From Cryptomeria japonica (taxonomy: Eukaryota > Streptophyta > Pinopsida > Cupressales > Cupressaceae), in NCBI RefSeq assembly GCF_030272615.1, contig NC_081411.1, positions 44,033,517-44,097,516 of the forward strand: a stretch of DNA of 64,000 nucleotides, written 5' to 3'. How positions within the stretch are numbered: position 1 is the first letter of the stretch; each line of letters begins with the position of its first letter. Shown here one piece after another: positions 45,702-55,849 of the stretch. The notes beneath the pieces were generated by a model. That model made no database searches and was not told where the DNA came from. It saw only the letters and a program-made list of their open reading frames with translations. A program made the position numbers and the translations under genes.

Positions 45702-47546
45702 TGATGCTCTGCAAAAAGGATTAGAAAATCTATTTGATGGCAACACACACAAGAGCACAAGAAACAAACGTTAGTGTTAGCAACAAAAGATTATCCTAAA
45801 CAGGCATATCAAGAGAGATATTAAGCATGAAATAGAAAGCATATAAACATAGAATAAAATAGCTAATCAAGATGCTCATAGTTGCTCCTCCCTTGTTCCT
45901 CTCCTCTCCAAGTCCCAAATGAGTGTAGCTCTCAGCTTTTAGCACTAGCCATGGATGTCATATGGAGATTCAAGATGGTTGAATATGATAAGCAAATGCT
46001 ATGCAAGTGTAGATAGTGATGCTATGAGAAAGCTCTATGCTAATGCCAGTATAACAACAATACTCTAATGCTTCCTCCTTTGCTTGAGGAGAAGGGTTCT
46101 ATTTATAGAAGAAATGGGGAAATGAAGGGTTAAGATTGAGCAATCTTAACAAGGGTTAGGATTGAAAGATATTCAATCCATGTGAGACTTTCAACCCAAT
46201 CCCATGTTGACAAGTGTCACCATGAGGAGGTTTGAGAGGAGAGATAAGGAGCATTAAATGCTTGAGGGGACATGATGGCTACCCTAGTCAAAGAAATAAA
46301 TGCTTTGAAGAGACACATGGGTTACATGAGGGTTAAGTTAGGGGTCAAAGTCCTTAACCATGGGTGCAAGTGGAATTAACCATTAATGGTCATGTAAGAG
46401 CCATAAATGGTTTGGAAGACTTTAGAGGTTAATTTGTTGAACACATAAAGCATTAATTGCTTTTCAAAGACTTTGGAGTCTTTGAGAAGTGACTCCAATT
46501 TGCTTAGGAATGTGACAATATTTAGGGGATGGATTAGGTTAATTAGGAAAGGTTTAGAAAAATCTAGAATGGGTTTAAGCATGCAAGTGGATTTTGTAGG
46601 AAAATGCAAGTGGGAGAAATTTTGGTATTTTCAATTAAAATAAAATCATATATTTCAATTAAATGGTGTAATTTGCATTTGGGTAAATATTCAAATAAAT
46701 ATTAATTTATTTAAATGAGAAAAAGGAAGATAAAACATTAAAATGTTTGAAGACTTTGAGGGAAACCATTAAAGGCTTGAAGACTTTAAGGAAAACCATT
46801 AAAGTCTTAAGAAGACTTTAAGGGAAGCCATTAAGTTTGAAGACTTTAAGGGAAACCATTAAAGGCTTAAGAAGACTATAGAAGGAAGCCATCAAGTTTG
46901 AAGACTTTAAAGCCATCAAGTTTGAAGACTTTAAAGCCATCAAGTTTGAAGACTTTAAGGGAAACCATTAAAGGTTTCAAGTGGGTGAGGATAAATAGGA
47001 TTTTAAATAAATAATTTATTTAAAATTGTTGTGCATCTTGCATTTGTAGGAAAATGCAAGTGGGTGGAGGATAAAGGTGATTTAAATAATGATTTATTTA
47101 AAATAGTTGTGCAACTTGCATTTGTAGGAAAATACAAGTGGGTGGAGGATAAAGGTGATTTAAATAAATGATTTATTTAAAATAGTTGTGCAACTTGCAT
47201 TTGTAGGAAAATACAAGTGGGTGGAGGATAAAGGTGATTTAAATAAATGTTAATTTATTTAAATGTGAGAGGTGGGATTTTTGGGGAAATTTAAATAAAT
47301 ATTAATTTATTTAAATGTGAGAGAAGATTTAATTAAATAAATATGATTTATTTATTTAATTAATGGTCTAAATTTGGTTAAGTGAATTAAATCAAATAAA
47401 TTGAATAATTTATTTAATTAATAGGAGAAGAGGGTTAAGACGAATTAATTAAATATATTAATTTAATTAATTATTGATTGATGGTTAAATAATCAAATAA
47501 ATACTAAATATTCATTTAATTAAGTGGACAGATTTATGTGACTACA
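45702..47546 (-). repeat. Gypsy2 5' LTR
   Basis: 1,845 bp. On the plus strand it begins TGATGCTCTGC and ends GACTACA. Minus-strand TATA box at 46107-46099. It is longer than the Gypsy1 LTR because of two internal tandem arrays (46740-46980 and 47030-47270). Its outer end abuts the cut Gypsy1 3' LTR at 47547. Confidence 0.92.
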
Positions 47547-48864
47547 TAATTTATTTTAATTAATTCATTAAACCAAATTCACAATCAATTAAATGAATAA
47601 ATACTATTTATTTCATTTAACCCTTTTTCTCTTTTAAATAAATTAAATAAAACATTTATTTAAATCATTTATCCCCCCCATTTGCATTTTCCTACAAATG
47701 CAACTGGCACCTATTTATTGAAATACATGAATTTTATTTTAATAAAAATCCTATTTTCCCTCACCCACCAAACCCACTTGCAATCCTAACCCCCTTCTAG
47801 ATTCTTCTAAGCCCTTCCTAATTAACCTAATCCATCCCCTAATTATTGTCACATTCCTAAGCAACTTGGAGTCACTTCTCAAAGACTTCAAAGTCTTTGA
47901 AAAACATTAAATGATTTGTGTGTTCAACAAATTAACCTCTAAAGTCGTCCAAACCACTTATGGCTCTTACATGACCATTTATGGTTATCCCCTAACTCAA
48001 CCCTCATGTGACTCATGTGTCTCCTCAAGCATTTATTGCTTTGACCATGGTTATCCTTTTTACCTTTGTACAAGAATTTATCCATTGGATAAAAGCATTA
48101 TCCTTTGGATAATAAATGGATAAAAGCATTATCCTTTGGATAATAAATTTATTCACTCAACGCAACCATTGACCTTGACTACCAAGTTAACCCTCAGGTC
48201 ATGTCAAACATTTAATGCTTCTTCCCTCTCCTCTCAACCCCTCTCATGTTGACACTTGTCATCTTGGGATTGGGTTGAAAGCCCTCACATGGATTGAATA
48301 TCATTCAATCCCGACCCTTGTTGAGATTACTCAATCTCAACCATCCATTGCTCCATTTTTCCTATAAATAGAGCCCATTTCTTCAAAATCCAGATCTTGA
48401 AAAACTTGTATGCATCTAAGTTATAGAGAATTTTAGAGAGCATTTAGCATATTTTAGTCATATTCACTCTTTTGGTTAAAATTAACAAATAGCATTTAGA
48501 TAACTCATCTTTCTTTGGTTATTAAGCTTGCATTTGCATACTTTTCATAATCATCTACAATCTTGAACCTCCATAAGGCATCCATAGTGCAAAAAGCTAC
48601 TGAGAGCTATACTAATTTGGAACTTGGAGAGGAGAGGAACAAGGGAGAAGGAGCTAAGAGCATGTTAGAAGGCATTTGAAGATGCCTTGTTATATTTACT
48701 TCCATAGTTAAATATTTTAGCATGTTTTAAGTGTCTCTTTTGATATGCCTGCTTAGACTTTTTTTTGGTTGAATAACACTAACTTTTGTCTTTGTTGCTT
48801 GTGTTTTTGTGTGTTATACGATGACAGGTTTTAGTCTAACCATTGTGTATTTTGTATAGCATCA
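47547..48864 (+). repeat. Gypsy1 3' LTR, first 137 bp missing
   Basis: Matches 9176-10460 of the 5' LTR. It starts abruptly where the Gypsy2 5' LTR ends and finishes at GCATCA. It carries a 31-bp tandem duplication (48086-48116 and 48117-48147; unit begins TGGATAAAAGCATT) that the 5' LTR lacks. TATA box at 48363-48371. Confidence 0.9.
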
Positions 48865-48869
48865 TTTTC
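48865..48869. repeat. Gypsy1 target-site duplication, right (TTTTC)
   Basis: TTTTC directly after the 3' LTR, equal to 9034-9038. It is followed by the same tandem units that precede the 5' LTR. Confidence 0.8.
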
Positions 48870-48946
48870 TATTAATGATACATCTATGATAATATCTCTT
48901 ATTGACTCTTTTCCATTAATGACACATGATAACACCTCTTACCCAT
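48870..48946. repeat. About 48-bp tandem units (right part)
   Basis: ATTAATGATACATCTATGAT..., then CTTTTCCATTAATGACACAT and AACACCTCTTACCCAT. These are continuations of the units at 8930-9033. Confidence 0.75.
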
Positions 48947-50275
48947 TGTCACAGGGATAGACCGACTCACTTCCCAAATGAGATTTTTCTTTCAAAAAAG
49001 GCCCAATCTCAAGTGAGACTGCCAAACCTTACTCACAACTCCCATTGCAGACAAGCCCTTTCTTGTTTCTAGAATACACCTCTAGTACTCAAGTGTCCCA
49101 CACCTTGCTTCATTTACACCTTGCAAAATAGAAGTGCGCACCAACCCTCTCATAGGTCTCCTTCACTCTAGTGCTCCTATCACTCTCTTCAAGTCCTTGA
49201 CTCTAATCTAGTTCAACCCTATTGAACCACCCTTGCACCCTGTACAAGATTTCATTGTTCTCCCCATGTCTTCACCTCTTGAATCCTCAATAAGGTCTCA
49301 AATACTATCACTGACCTTATTGTAAAATCGATGAGTTTTTGGGTTCCAACTTTGCACATCTACTTGAGCTTTGAGCTCTCAACTCCATGACCTAACCTAA
49401 TACTCTTGGTTGCTAACTCCCCTTTAACTCTGTTTTATTCTCAGAGCAATTTTCTTATGAACCATGTCACCATTTTAGTCATGCAACTCAACCAAATTAG
49501 TTACCCTCTTGGACTCACCACATGGCTTGAATCATCCTGAGTACTCCTTTAGAACCTTGTCCTTACTACCATACTAGACCCCACTCTCACAAGCCTTGAG
49601 ATCCTTGACCCCAATGCAAATCCAACTCTCTAGGTAACCTAGGTGTGTGATCAACACTTCACTCCACTTGTTCTACTATATGTGGACATCTGGCTCTGCA
49701 TCACTTACCCTCATAGCTCGCCGAACTCTCAAGCTCCAACATTCCAACTCAGACAACCCATTATGCAATCATCCCCATTACAAGGGTCTAGGTAATCCAC
49801 TTCCCTAGTTCTCAGGTCATGTACAACTCCCTTGGAGTCACCCCCAATATTGGCTTAGCTACACCACTTCACTAAGATAGGGTTCGTAAGTATACATCCA
49901 CCAAACAACCTCACTACTTCATGATAAAGTGGGGTTACTCTCCTTCACCCCTAATATCCATGTAGAACCTCTATCTCCTAAAGACTAGTGGGTAGGGTTA
50001 CTCTTCTTCACCCCTAGGAGGATGTATCCACCTTGGACCACCTTTGTGCACTCCTGGCACTCAACTACTCATTCAACCAACCCTCCACATATAATTTTTT
50101 TGGCCAATTCCTAGGAAACAATAGTTTGGAACACCTATTCAATCAACCACTTCAACTTCCACTTTGATACTTCGACTTTGGAAAACCACCATAAAAGTCA
50201 TCTTGCCTACTTGAAAGGTCCCTAGCACATCGATTCACTCGTAGAACTCATCGTATAAGTCACTAGCCCCTTACA
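48947..50275 (-). repeat. LARD-like 3' LTR (complete)
   Basis: 1,329 bp. On the plus strand TGTCACAGGGATAG...CCCCTTACA. It aligns with 52680-53684 over its first 1 kb. Confidence 0.75.
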
Positions 50276-50288
50276 TCCTCCCCCACTC
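50276..50288 (-). promoter_or_regulatory. LARD-like polypurine tract
   Basis: Minus strand GAGTGGGGGAGGA, immediately before the LTR start TGTAAGGGGC. Confidence 0.65.
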
Positions 50289-51829
50289 AAAAATAGGTGA
50301 TGCCCTTGATGGCAGACCATTCGACGTGAGTCCCATCCTTAGCAACATTAAGACCTATTAAAGGGATCTTTAGATACCTTTGTGCCTTGAACTTGGACCA
50401 TACTCCAACAACTTGCATCATTTTTGTCCTTGACATACTCGATGTTGTTCCAACATACCCCATATTGATTTTCACTTGTGCGAATCCCATCAATGGCTAA
50501 CTTGCTTTGGCAACCCTAAGTCCAACTCACTTCCTCTACACTAATCTTGTGAAGACACTCCATTGCCTCCAAACGATCTTTGTGTTTGGTTGTTGACTCA
50601 AGAACACCCTACAGGAACCCAATCCTAAACTTCCATTAAGTTGTTTATCCTTGACAGGACATTTGAGAATTGTGTCCATGATATTCAGATGTACACTGCT
50701 CCCAAAACAACTTCTGTATCTCCAAGATTCCACTGTTCATACTGACACAACTACAAAACACCATGACACACACTCACTTCTCAAATTTCCCGCTAGTGTC
50801 ATCATCAACAACACCCTTGTCTTCCAACTTCTCCTACTCTTGGTTCCAATCCTAGCATCCACTTAAACACACGCCTGCAACCAACCCTATTGTGGAAGCC
50901 TATGGTATTTGGCCACCCTAAAGTCGCACTCCATTGACCACAACACCCGAATAACTTCCCAAGCTTACACATTCAAGCTTTGGCTCTTGAGTTACTTTCT
51001 GTTGTGCCATCCTAATTTTCTGTTGACTGACCATGGTGTACCCAATGTCTTATCATGTCCCCAACAACTCGACCCAAAATGACAACCAACATACTCCCAT
51101 CGACCCACTTCTAGATTCATGTGATCCTCTTAGTACTCTGTCGTTCCACTTCTACCTCCTTGGTGTACTCTAGCAAACCCACTCACTTGAGTTTTCCTTG
51201 GTGTACTTCCTTGAATACACCCAACTCTACATGGATCATTCACATTTGATTTGCCAACCTCAATCCATTGTGCTACTTTGTTTTCTTGATGCACTACCCA
51301 CGGCATGCCCTCCACACAATCTTGGCCCACAACACCACAACACAAAGAAACCACCAACCTCTCTCAATAAACCAACCTCCTATGTCTAATTCCTCTACAT
51401 AGCACCTTCTCACTAGCTTCCATTCATCGAACAGACTCTGCCCAAACTCCTAGTTCAAAATCCTCTCAGACATTCCAAATGCCTGCCTTGTCAAGGCCGT
51501 CTGACAAGCACCATTGTCCATGTCTCCAAGACTCTTCCCAATGGCTTCCCGATCTCATGACATTGTCCCTTGGCCTACAGTTTGGCCACCAAGTGAACCA
51601 TCCATCCCATCAACTTAACTCATTCCACATTATCTAAATCCATTATGGGCAAAGTACTCTCCCATTTGCCTCGACTTACTTTTGTGACTCGACCCCACCT
51701 ATGGTTCTAAACCTTTGGACCTAGCTTGTTGCCACACTTGCACCTTAGATCATGTCCCTTACACAACCCTACACCACACTGTGAATGACCTTTTGTCATC
51801 CCACAACCCAAATTATACACCTAAGGTCC

Positions 51830-52140
51830 ATCCCACACAAGACCCTACTCCACATTATAGCTTAGAGCTCCAAAGTTGATTTCACCTCTAATCTGTCCTT
51901 GACAAGAACCTACACCATATTTCTCCCAACTACCCTAGATTAGATTTCACCTTGGATCCATCGTTGAAAAGATCATACATCACACTACTCTTAGCAACCC
52001 CTAATTTGATTTCACCTTGAATCCATCCTTGACAATATCCTACACCACACTGCTCCTAGCAACCCCCGATTCAATTTCACATTGCTTGTGTCCTTGACAA
52101 GATCCTACACCACACTGCTCCTAAAAATCCCTAATCTATT
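51830..52140. repeat. Imperfect tandem repeat, about 62-65 bp, four to five units
   Basis: Each unit contains a variant of CCTTGACAAGATCCTACACC followed by ACACTGCTCCTAGCAACCCC and GATTTCACCTT. Units become more alike toward 52140. Confidence 0.75.
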
Positions 52141-52679
52141 TGATTGGTCTTACATGCCTCTGCCCTTGGACATTTCTACATCATTATTGTAGCCTTGCCG
52201 ACTTCTTGATTCACAGATTCAATATTCTAGCACTGAATCTAGTTCAACACTAATGCACACCTCACCTACTTCACTCCACTTGAACTACTAATGCTCCTAC
52301 CATGCAATATTTCTCCACCAAGAGATCCATACCAAATGCCTTGTCACTCCACTACCAAAGTCCCTTTTGATTGAATTCAACCACTTGCACAAACTCCAAT
52401 CAACTAACTACCACAAATAGAACTCAACCACATACACTACTATCATTTTTCACCTTGGATTGACCTAATTTTTTAGTGACCATGCCCTACTGGACACCTT
52501 GGTTTTCCTATAAGACTATCCCAGAATGATAACTCTCATTGAATGAAGCCCCTGACTTCACTTCATCATCCCAACTGCCAACTATAATCCACCTTCAAAT
52601 TCTTCCTCTAACCACTTGATAGCCTTGGCACCTGAGCTCAACTAACTGGCCCTACCAAGTATTATGCTCTAATATCAAC

Positions 52680-53684
52680 TGTCACAAGGCTAGATCGTCT
52701 CATTGCCCAAACAAGATTTTGGTTTCAAAGAAGGTCCAACCTCATGCAACACTAGTGAACCTTACTCACGACTCCCAGTGCAGACAAGCCCTTTCTTATT
52801 TACAAACTACGCCTCCAATACTCAAGTGTCCTAAAGTTGACTTCATTTATACACATCCCTACAGAAGAGAAGTGCATGTCAACCCTCTCACGGGTCTCCT
52901 TCACTCTAGTGCTCCTAGCACTCTCTTAAAATCCTCGATTCTACTCTAGTTAAACCATATCAAAACACCATTGCACCTTGTACAAGCTTTCACTAGTTTC
53001 CCTATGTCATTGCCTCTTAAGTCCCCCATAAGACCTCAACTACTAACGTTGACCTCATCCAAAACTCCCTGAGTTCTTTGGTTCCAACTTTGCACACCTA
53101 CTTGATCTCTAAGCTCTCAACTTCATGATCCAACCCAATACTCTTGGTCATTGAACACACCTTCAACTCTATTGCATTCACAAAGCAATTCATCTATGAA
53201 CCATGCCACATTTTAGTCATGCAACTCATCCGACTCAGTCACCCTCTTAGACTCACCTCATGGCTTGACTCATCTTGAGCACTTCTTTGGAACCCTGCCC
53301 CTTCTACCATATTAGACCCCACTCTCAAGGGCCTCAGGATCCTTGACCCCAATGCAAACCCACAAGTAACCTAGGTGCATTCCCAATACTTAACCCCACT
53401 TTTTTCACTATACATGGTAGCTCCATATCACTTACCCAAATAGGTTGCCCAACTCTTGAGCTCCAACATTCTAACTTAGACAACCTATTGTACGAGACCA
53501 TTCCCCTTACAAGGGTTTGGGTATTCTGCTTCCCCAGTTCTTGGGTCGTGGACAACTCCCCTAGAGTCACCCCCAACATTGGCTCAGCTACGCTGCTTCA
53601 TTGAGATAGGGTTTGTGAGTATACATCCACCAAACAACCTCACCAATTCATGATAAGGCGAATTTACTCTCCTTCACCCCTAAA
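52680..53684 (-). repeat. LARD-like 5' LTR, truncated
   Basis: TGTCACAAGGCTAG at 52680, matching 48947 onward. The similarity ends at CTCCTTCACCCCTAA (53670-53684). Unrelated AT-rich sequence follows. Confidence 0.75.
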
Positions 53685-54021
53685 ATAGTGAAAAATTATG
53701 GTTTCACCCTAAGAATGTAGTAAAACCATTAATTTTTACTTAATTAAGAACTACATTAAGGAGGAGAGAAATTTAATATATCTAATCTCTCCAAGATTAA
53801 GATTCTTATCAAATTCTAGGCCTCCTTGATGGGCGCTCTTTCCTCCTTGGAGTTGAATTGATTTGAATTTGTTGAAGATGCCTAAATTAGGGTAAATATG
53901 TGGATATTGAAGAGATCAGGCATAAACAATGAGCTAAAATCATCGCACAAAGCCACAAACTTGGATATGAGCAAAGTAATATAATTCAGATTTTCTCCTT
54001 GAAACTTAGCCTAAATTTTCA

Positions 54022-54048
54022 GGACTATGGTGCGGATCGCCATGGTCC
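54022..54048. repeat. Inverted repeat (imperfect hairpin) 1
   Basis: GGACTATGGTG, five-base spacer, CGCCATGGTCC. Two mismatched pairs in an 11-bp stem. Confidence 0.7.
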
Positions 54049-54621
54049 TCTGAACTTTTCACCATCTAAAAGGGAGCCTATTCGTCTCTATGAATTATGT
54101 TGATCCTTTGGAACATAGCTTTGTAATTATTTTTGCACATAGTGAAAAGCAGAAATTTGTTGGGAATAGGGGTTTGCCTAAGTCAATCCCCAGTTTAGGA
54201 ATTAAACTTGAATGAAATAATGCAAATACTAAAATAAATACTAGAAAGATATACCTCAAATCTACAATTGTTGATAATGATGCTTTGCTTCTTGAATGTA
54301 ATCACATATGAAATAACATGAACATGGTCAAACCCTAATCGCACACACATGCTTGCATATGAATGGTGTAATTTTTCTCCACAATGGTTGAACTTGAACA
54401 ATATGCAACCTTTAAGATCTTTGAAAATGCTTGATAATGAAGACTTCACGGATGCAAGAATGGTTTAGGTCAAATGTAGATGGATCCTTATGATGAAATT
54501 AGGTTAATCAAATGTCTTTATATATGGGAATCTAGGTCATTTACTGATTAGGTCAACATCCAATGGTCAGGCGGAGCCATGGAGATGAATTCTCACTGGA
54601 GAGATAGGACCCCACTAAAAG

Positions 54622-54648
54622 GGACCATGGCACTGGGTGCCATGGTCC
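54622..54648. repeat. Inverted repeat (perfect 12-bp stem) 2
   Basis: GGACCATGGCAC, spacer TGG, GTGCCATGGTCC. It shares the ACCATGG/CCATGGT core with the hairpin 600 bp upstream. Confidence 0.8.
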
Positions 54649-55040
54649 TTCTAAAAAAGGGACCAAAATGAAGCCCTAGGGATAAGGGTACACCACCAGG
54701 AAATCCACAAGTCAATGTTCATGGCATCAAAATTGGAGATTGGACACAAAACATACCTAGATAGGTGATGAGGATGGGACACGCTAAAGTAGGGGCACAA
54801 ATATGAGGTGTAAATTGGCCCAGTGACAATTTATGATGCTACATTTAGGCCCCACTTTAACGAGAGTATTAGCCTATACAAATACTCGCAGTAAAGTATA
54901 TGAAAGATGAGAGAGAGGAGAAATGAGGAGCACAATCATAAGGAATATAAGACATCACTAATTTTGAGGAACCAATCCCCCAATCTTAGGATAGTAACTC
55001 ACTCAAACACATGCAAATGACACACAAAACAAGATAAAAA

Positions 55041-55045
55041 CAAAA
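55041..55045. repeat. Gypsy3 target-site duplication, left (CAAAA)
   Basis: CAAAA before TGGTGCAGTC; the same five bases are at 61298-61302. Confidence 0.8.
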
Positions 55046-55826
55046 TGGTGCAGTCATCGATAAGGAGAAACCTCAAAGAGATCAGTTCAAACTAGTAAGA
55101 AAGAGTAAACACAACAAAATAACAAAGATATGATGAAGGAAATGTAGAACATATAGAATTATATCATGAAAATTGATTACAACCAATCATAAACAACCGG
55201 GTTACAAAAAACCGGCTCATAGGCCTGCTAAAAACATGCTCAAAATATAGAATAGGTCACAACTAGGACCTCAAAACCTAGATTTCTACATTCTAATGTG
55301 TAATTATATTGATATATATGATCCAAGAGGATCTGGTCGACCCAAAAAGGTATTAAAACCCAAAGAACAAGACCTAATGTGTAAAATCAACAAGGTCAGC
55401 CTCTGCCAAAGAAATCCTTCTGAAAGATCCAAAGGATGAAGTGTAGATCATGGGAAAAGGTTGGCCACATGCCAAGGAACACTAGAATTAATGCCCAAGG
55501 CTCTGCAAGCTTCAAAATGGGTTTCGGTAGATAGCCAAATAGGTCCAGGCAATCGGTAACAAGGAACTATCAATCGGTAACAGGAAACTGTCATGGAAAC
55601 CGATAATGATATCTTGCTGAAAAATGATCTAAATGCGATGCGATCAGGAAACAAGAGAGATGATAAAGTCTAAGTCTTCAAGTAGAATCCAATTCCACTG
55701 GATTCGGTGAGCCAAAATCGGTACACACAAAAAGAAATGCTAAAACTGCAAACAAAAAGCAAAACAAAAAAGAAATGTTTTTTGGTTGATGCAAGATTGC
55801 CATGAACCAAGGATGCTCCTACATCA
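55046..55826 (-). repeat. Gypsy3 3' LTR
   Basis: 781 bp. Plus strand TGGTGCAGTC...CTCCTACATCA. I see no strong purine tract on its right; the adjoining minus-strand sequence is AACCTCGGATGTC. Confidence 0.85.
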
Positions 55827-55849
55827 GACATCCGAGGTTATTGAAAAGT

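Larger units (their letters stand above)
31616..47546 (-). mobile_element. Gypsy2: Tat/Ogre-type Ty3/gypsy element, nearly complete, minus strand
   Basis: About 15.9 kb. The 5' LTR is on the right (45702-47546) and the 3' LTR on the left (31616-33335, missing its last 102 bp). Order on the minus strand: primer site 45699-45680, leader, extra ORF (43998-43465), gag, protease and G-patch-like segment, reverse transcriptase, two RNase H domains, integrase, a 2.4-kb non-coding 3' region, purine tract, 3' LTR. It interrupts the Gypsy1 3' LTR at 47546/47547, so it is younger. The two LTRs look about 99% alike by eye apart from a 23-bp unit. Several nonsense changes remain. A target duplication cannot be tested because the left flank is deleted. 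Confidence 0.88.
9039..48864 (+). mobile_element. Gypsy1: Tat/Ogre-type Ty3/gypsy element, interrupted by nested insertions
   Basis: Outer element of the nest, plus strand. Its 5' LTR is 9039-10460, its own internal region runs to at least about 22150 and perhaps further, and the last 1.3 kb of its 3' LTR is 47547-48864. It is assigned to the Tat lineage because pol has a second, archaeal-like RNase H after the first, an extra ORF lies upstream of gag, and the leader is long. Copia (23352-30363) and Gypsy2 (31616-47546) are later insertions. The polypurine tract and the first 137 bp of the 3' LTR are missing, lost at the deletion junction at 31615/31616. Many nonsense changes make it non-functional. 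Confidence 0.8.
50276..52679 (-). other. LARD-like internal region, no recognisable gene
   Basis: Pyrimidine-rich on the plus strand. A short minus-strand frame (50493-50287) runs up to the purine tract but matches no family I know. The plus strand has C/T-rich imperfect tandem units at 51830-52140. Confidence 0.6.
48947..53684 (-). mobile_element. Non-coding LTR element (LARD-like), right LTR truncated
   Basis: Two direct repeats about 1 kb or longer, 48947-50275 and 52680-53684, bracket 2.4 kb without gag or pol. The orientation is minus: left of the right-hand copy lies GCTCTAATATCAAC, a decayed reverse complement of the initiator-Met primer site, and right of the left-hand copy lies TCCTCCCCCACTC, a purine tract on the minus strand. 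Such large non-coding derivatives move with enzymes from other elements. The right-hand (5') LTR lacks its last 322 bp. LTR divergence is visibly higher than for the Copia or Gypsy2, so this is an old insertion. Confidence 0.75.
53685..55040. other. Unclassified sequence with two hairpins
   Basis: About 1.35 kb with no supported gene. It has two similar inverted repeats (54022-54048 and 54622-54648), and a TGTTGGGAATAGGGG motif at about 54159 that resembles an LTR start but has no partner. It was joined to 61303 onward before the chromovirus inserted, so it may be part of an older interrupted element. Confidence 0.5.

Noticed and set aside
31616-47546. Gypsy2 and the LTR at 9039 as parts of one inverted element
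   Set aside because: Gypsy2 has its own pair of minus-strand LTRs with matching tandem arrays, a purine tract next to one and a primer site next to the other.
47547-48864. Solo LTR
   Set aside because: The TTTTC duplication pairs it with the LTR at 9039 and not with itself; its 5' end is cut by Gypsy2.
50287-50493. Minus-strand frame next to the LARD-like purine tract as a polyprotein C-terminus
   Set aside because: The position would suit an integrase end, but I find no integrase or chromodomain motif in any phase.
54155-54200. Possible LTR start TGTTGGGAATAGGGG
   Set aside because: No second copy, primer site or target duplication in the window.
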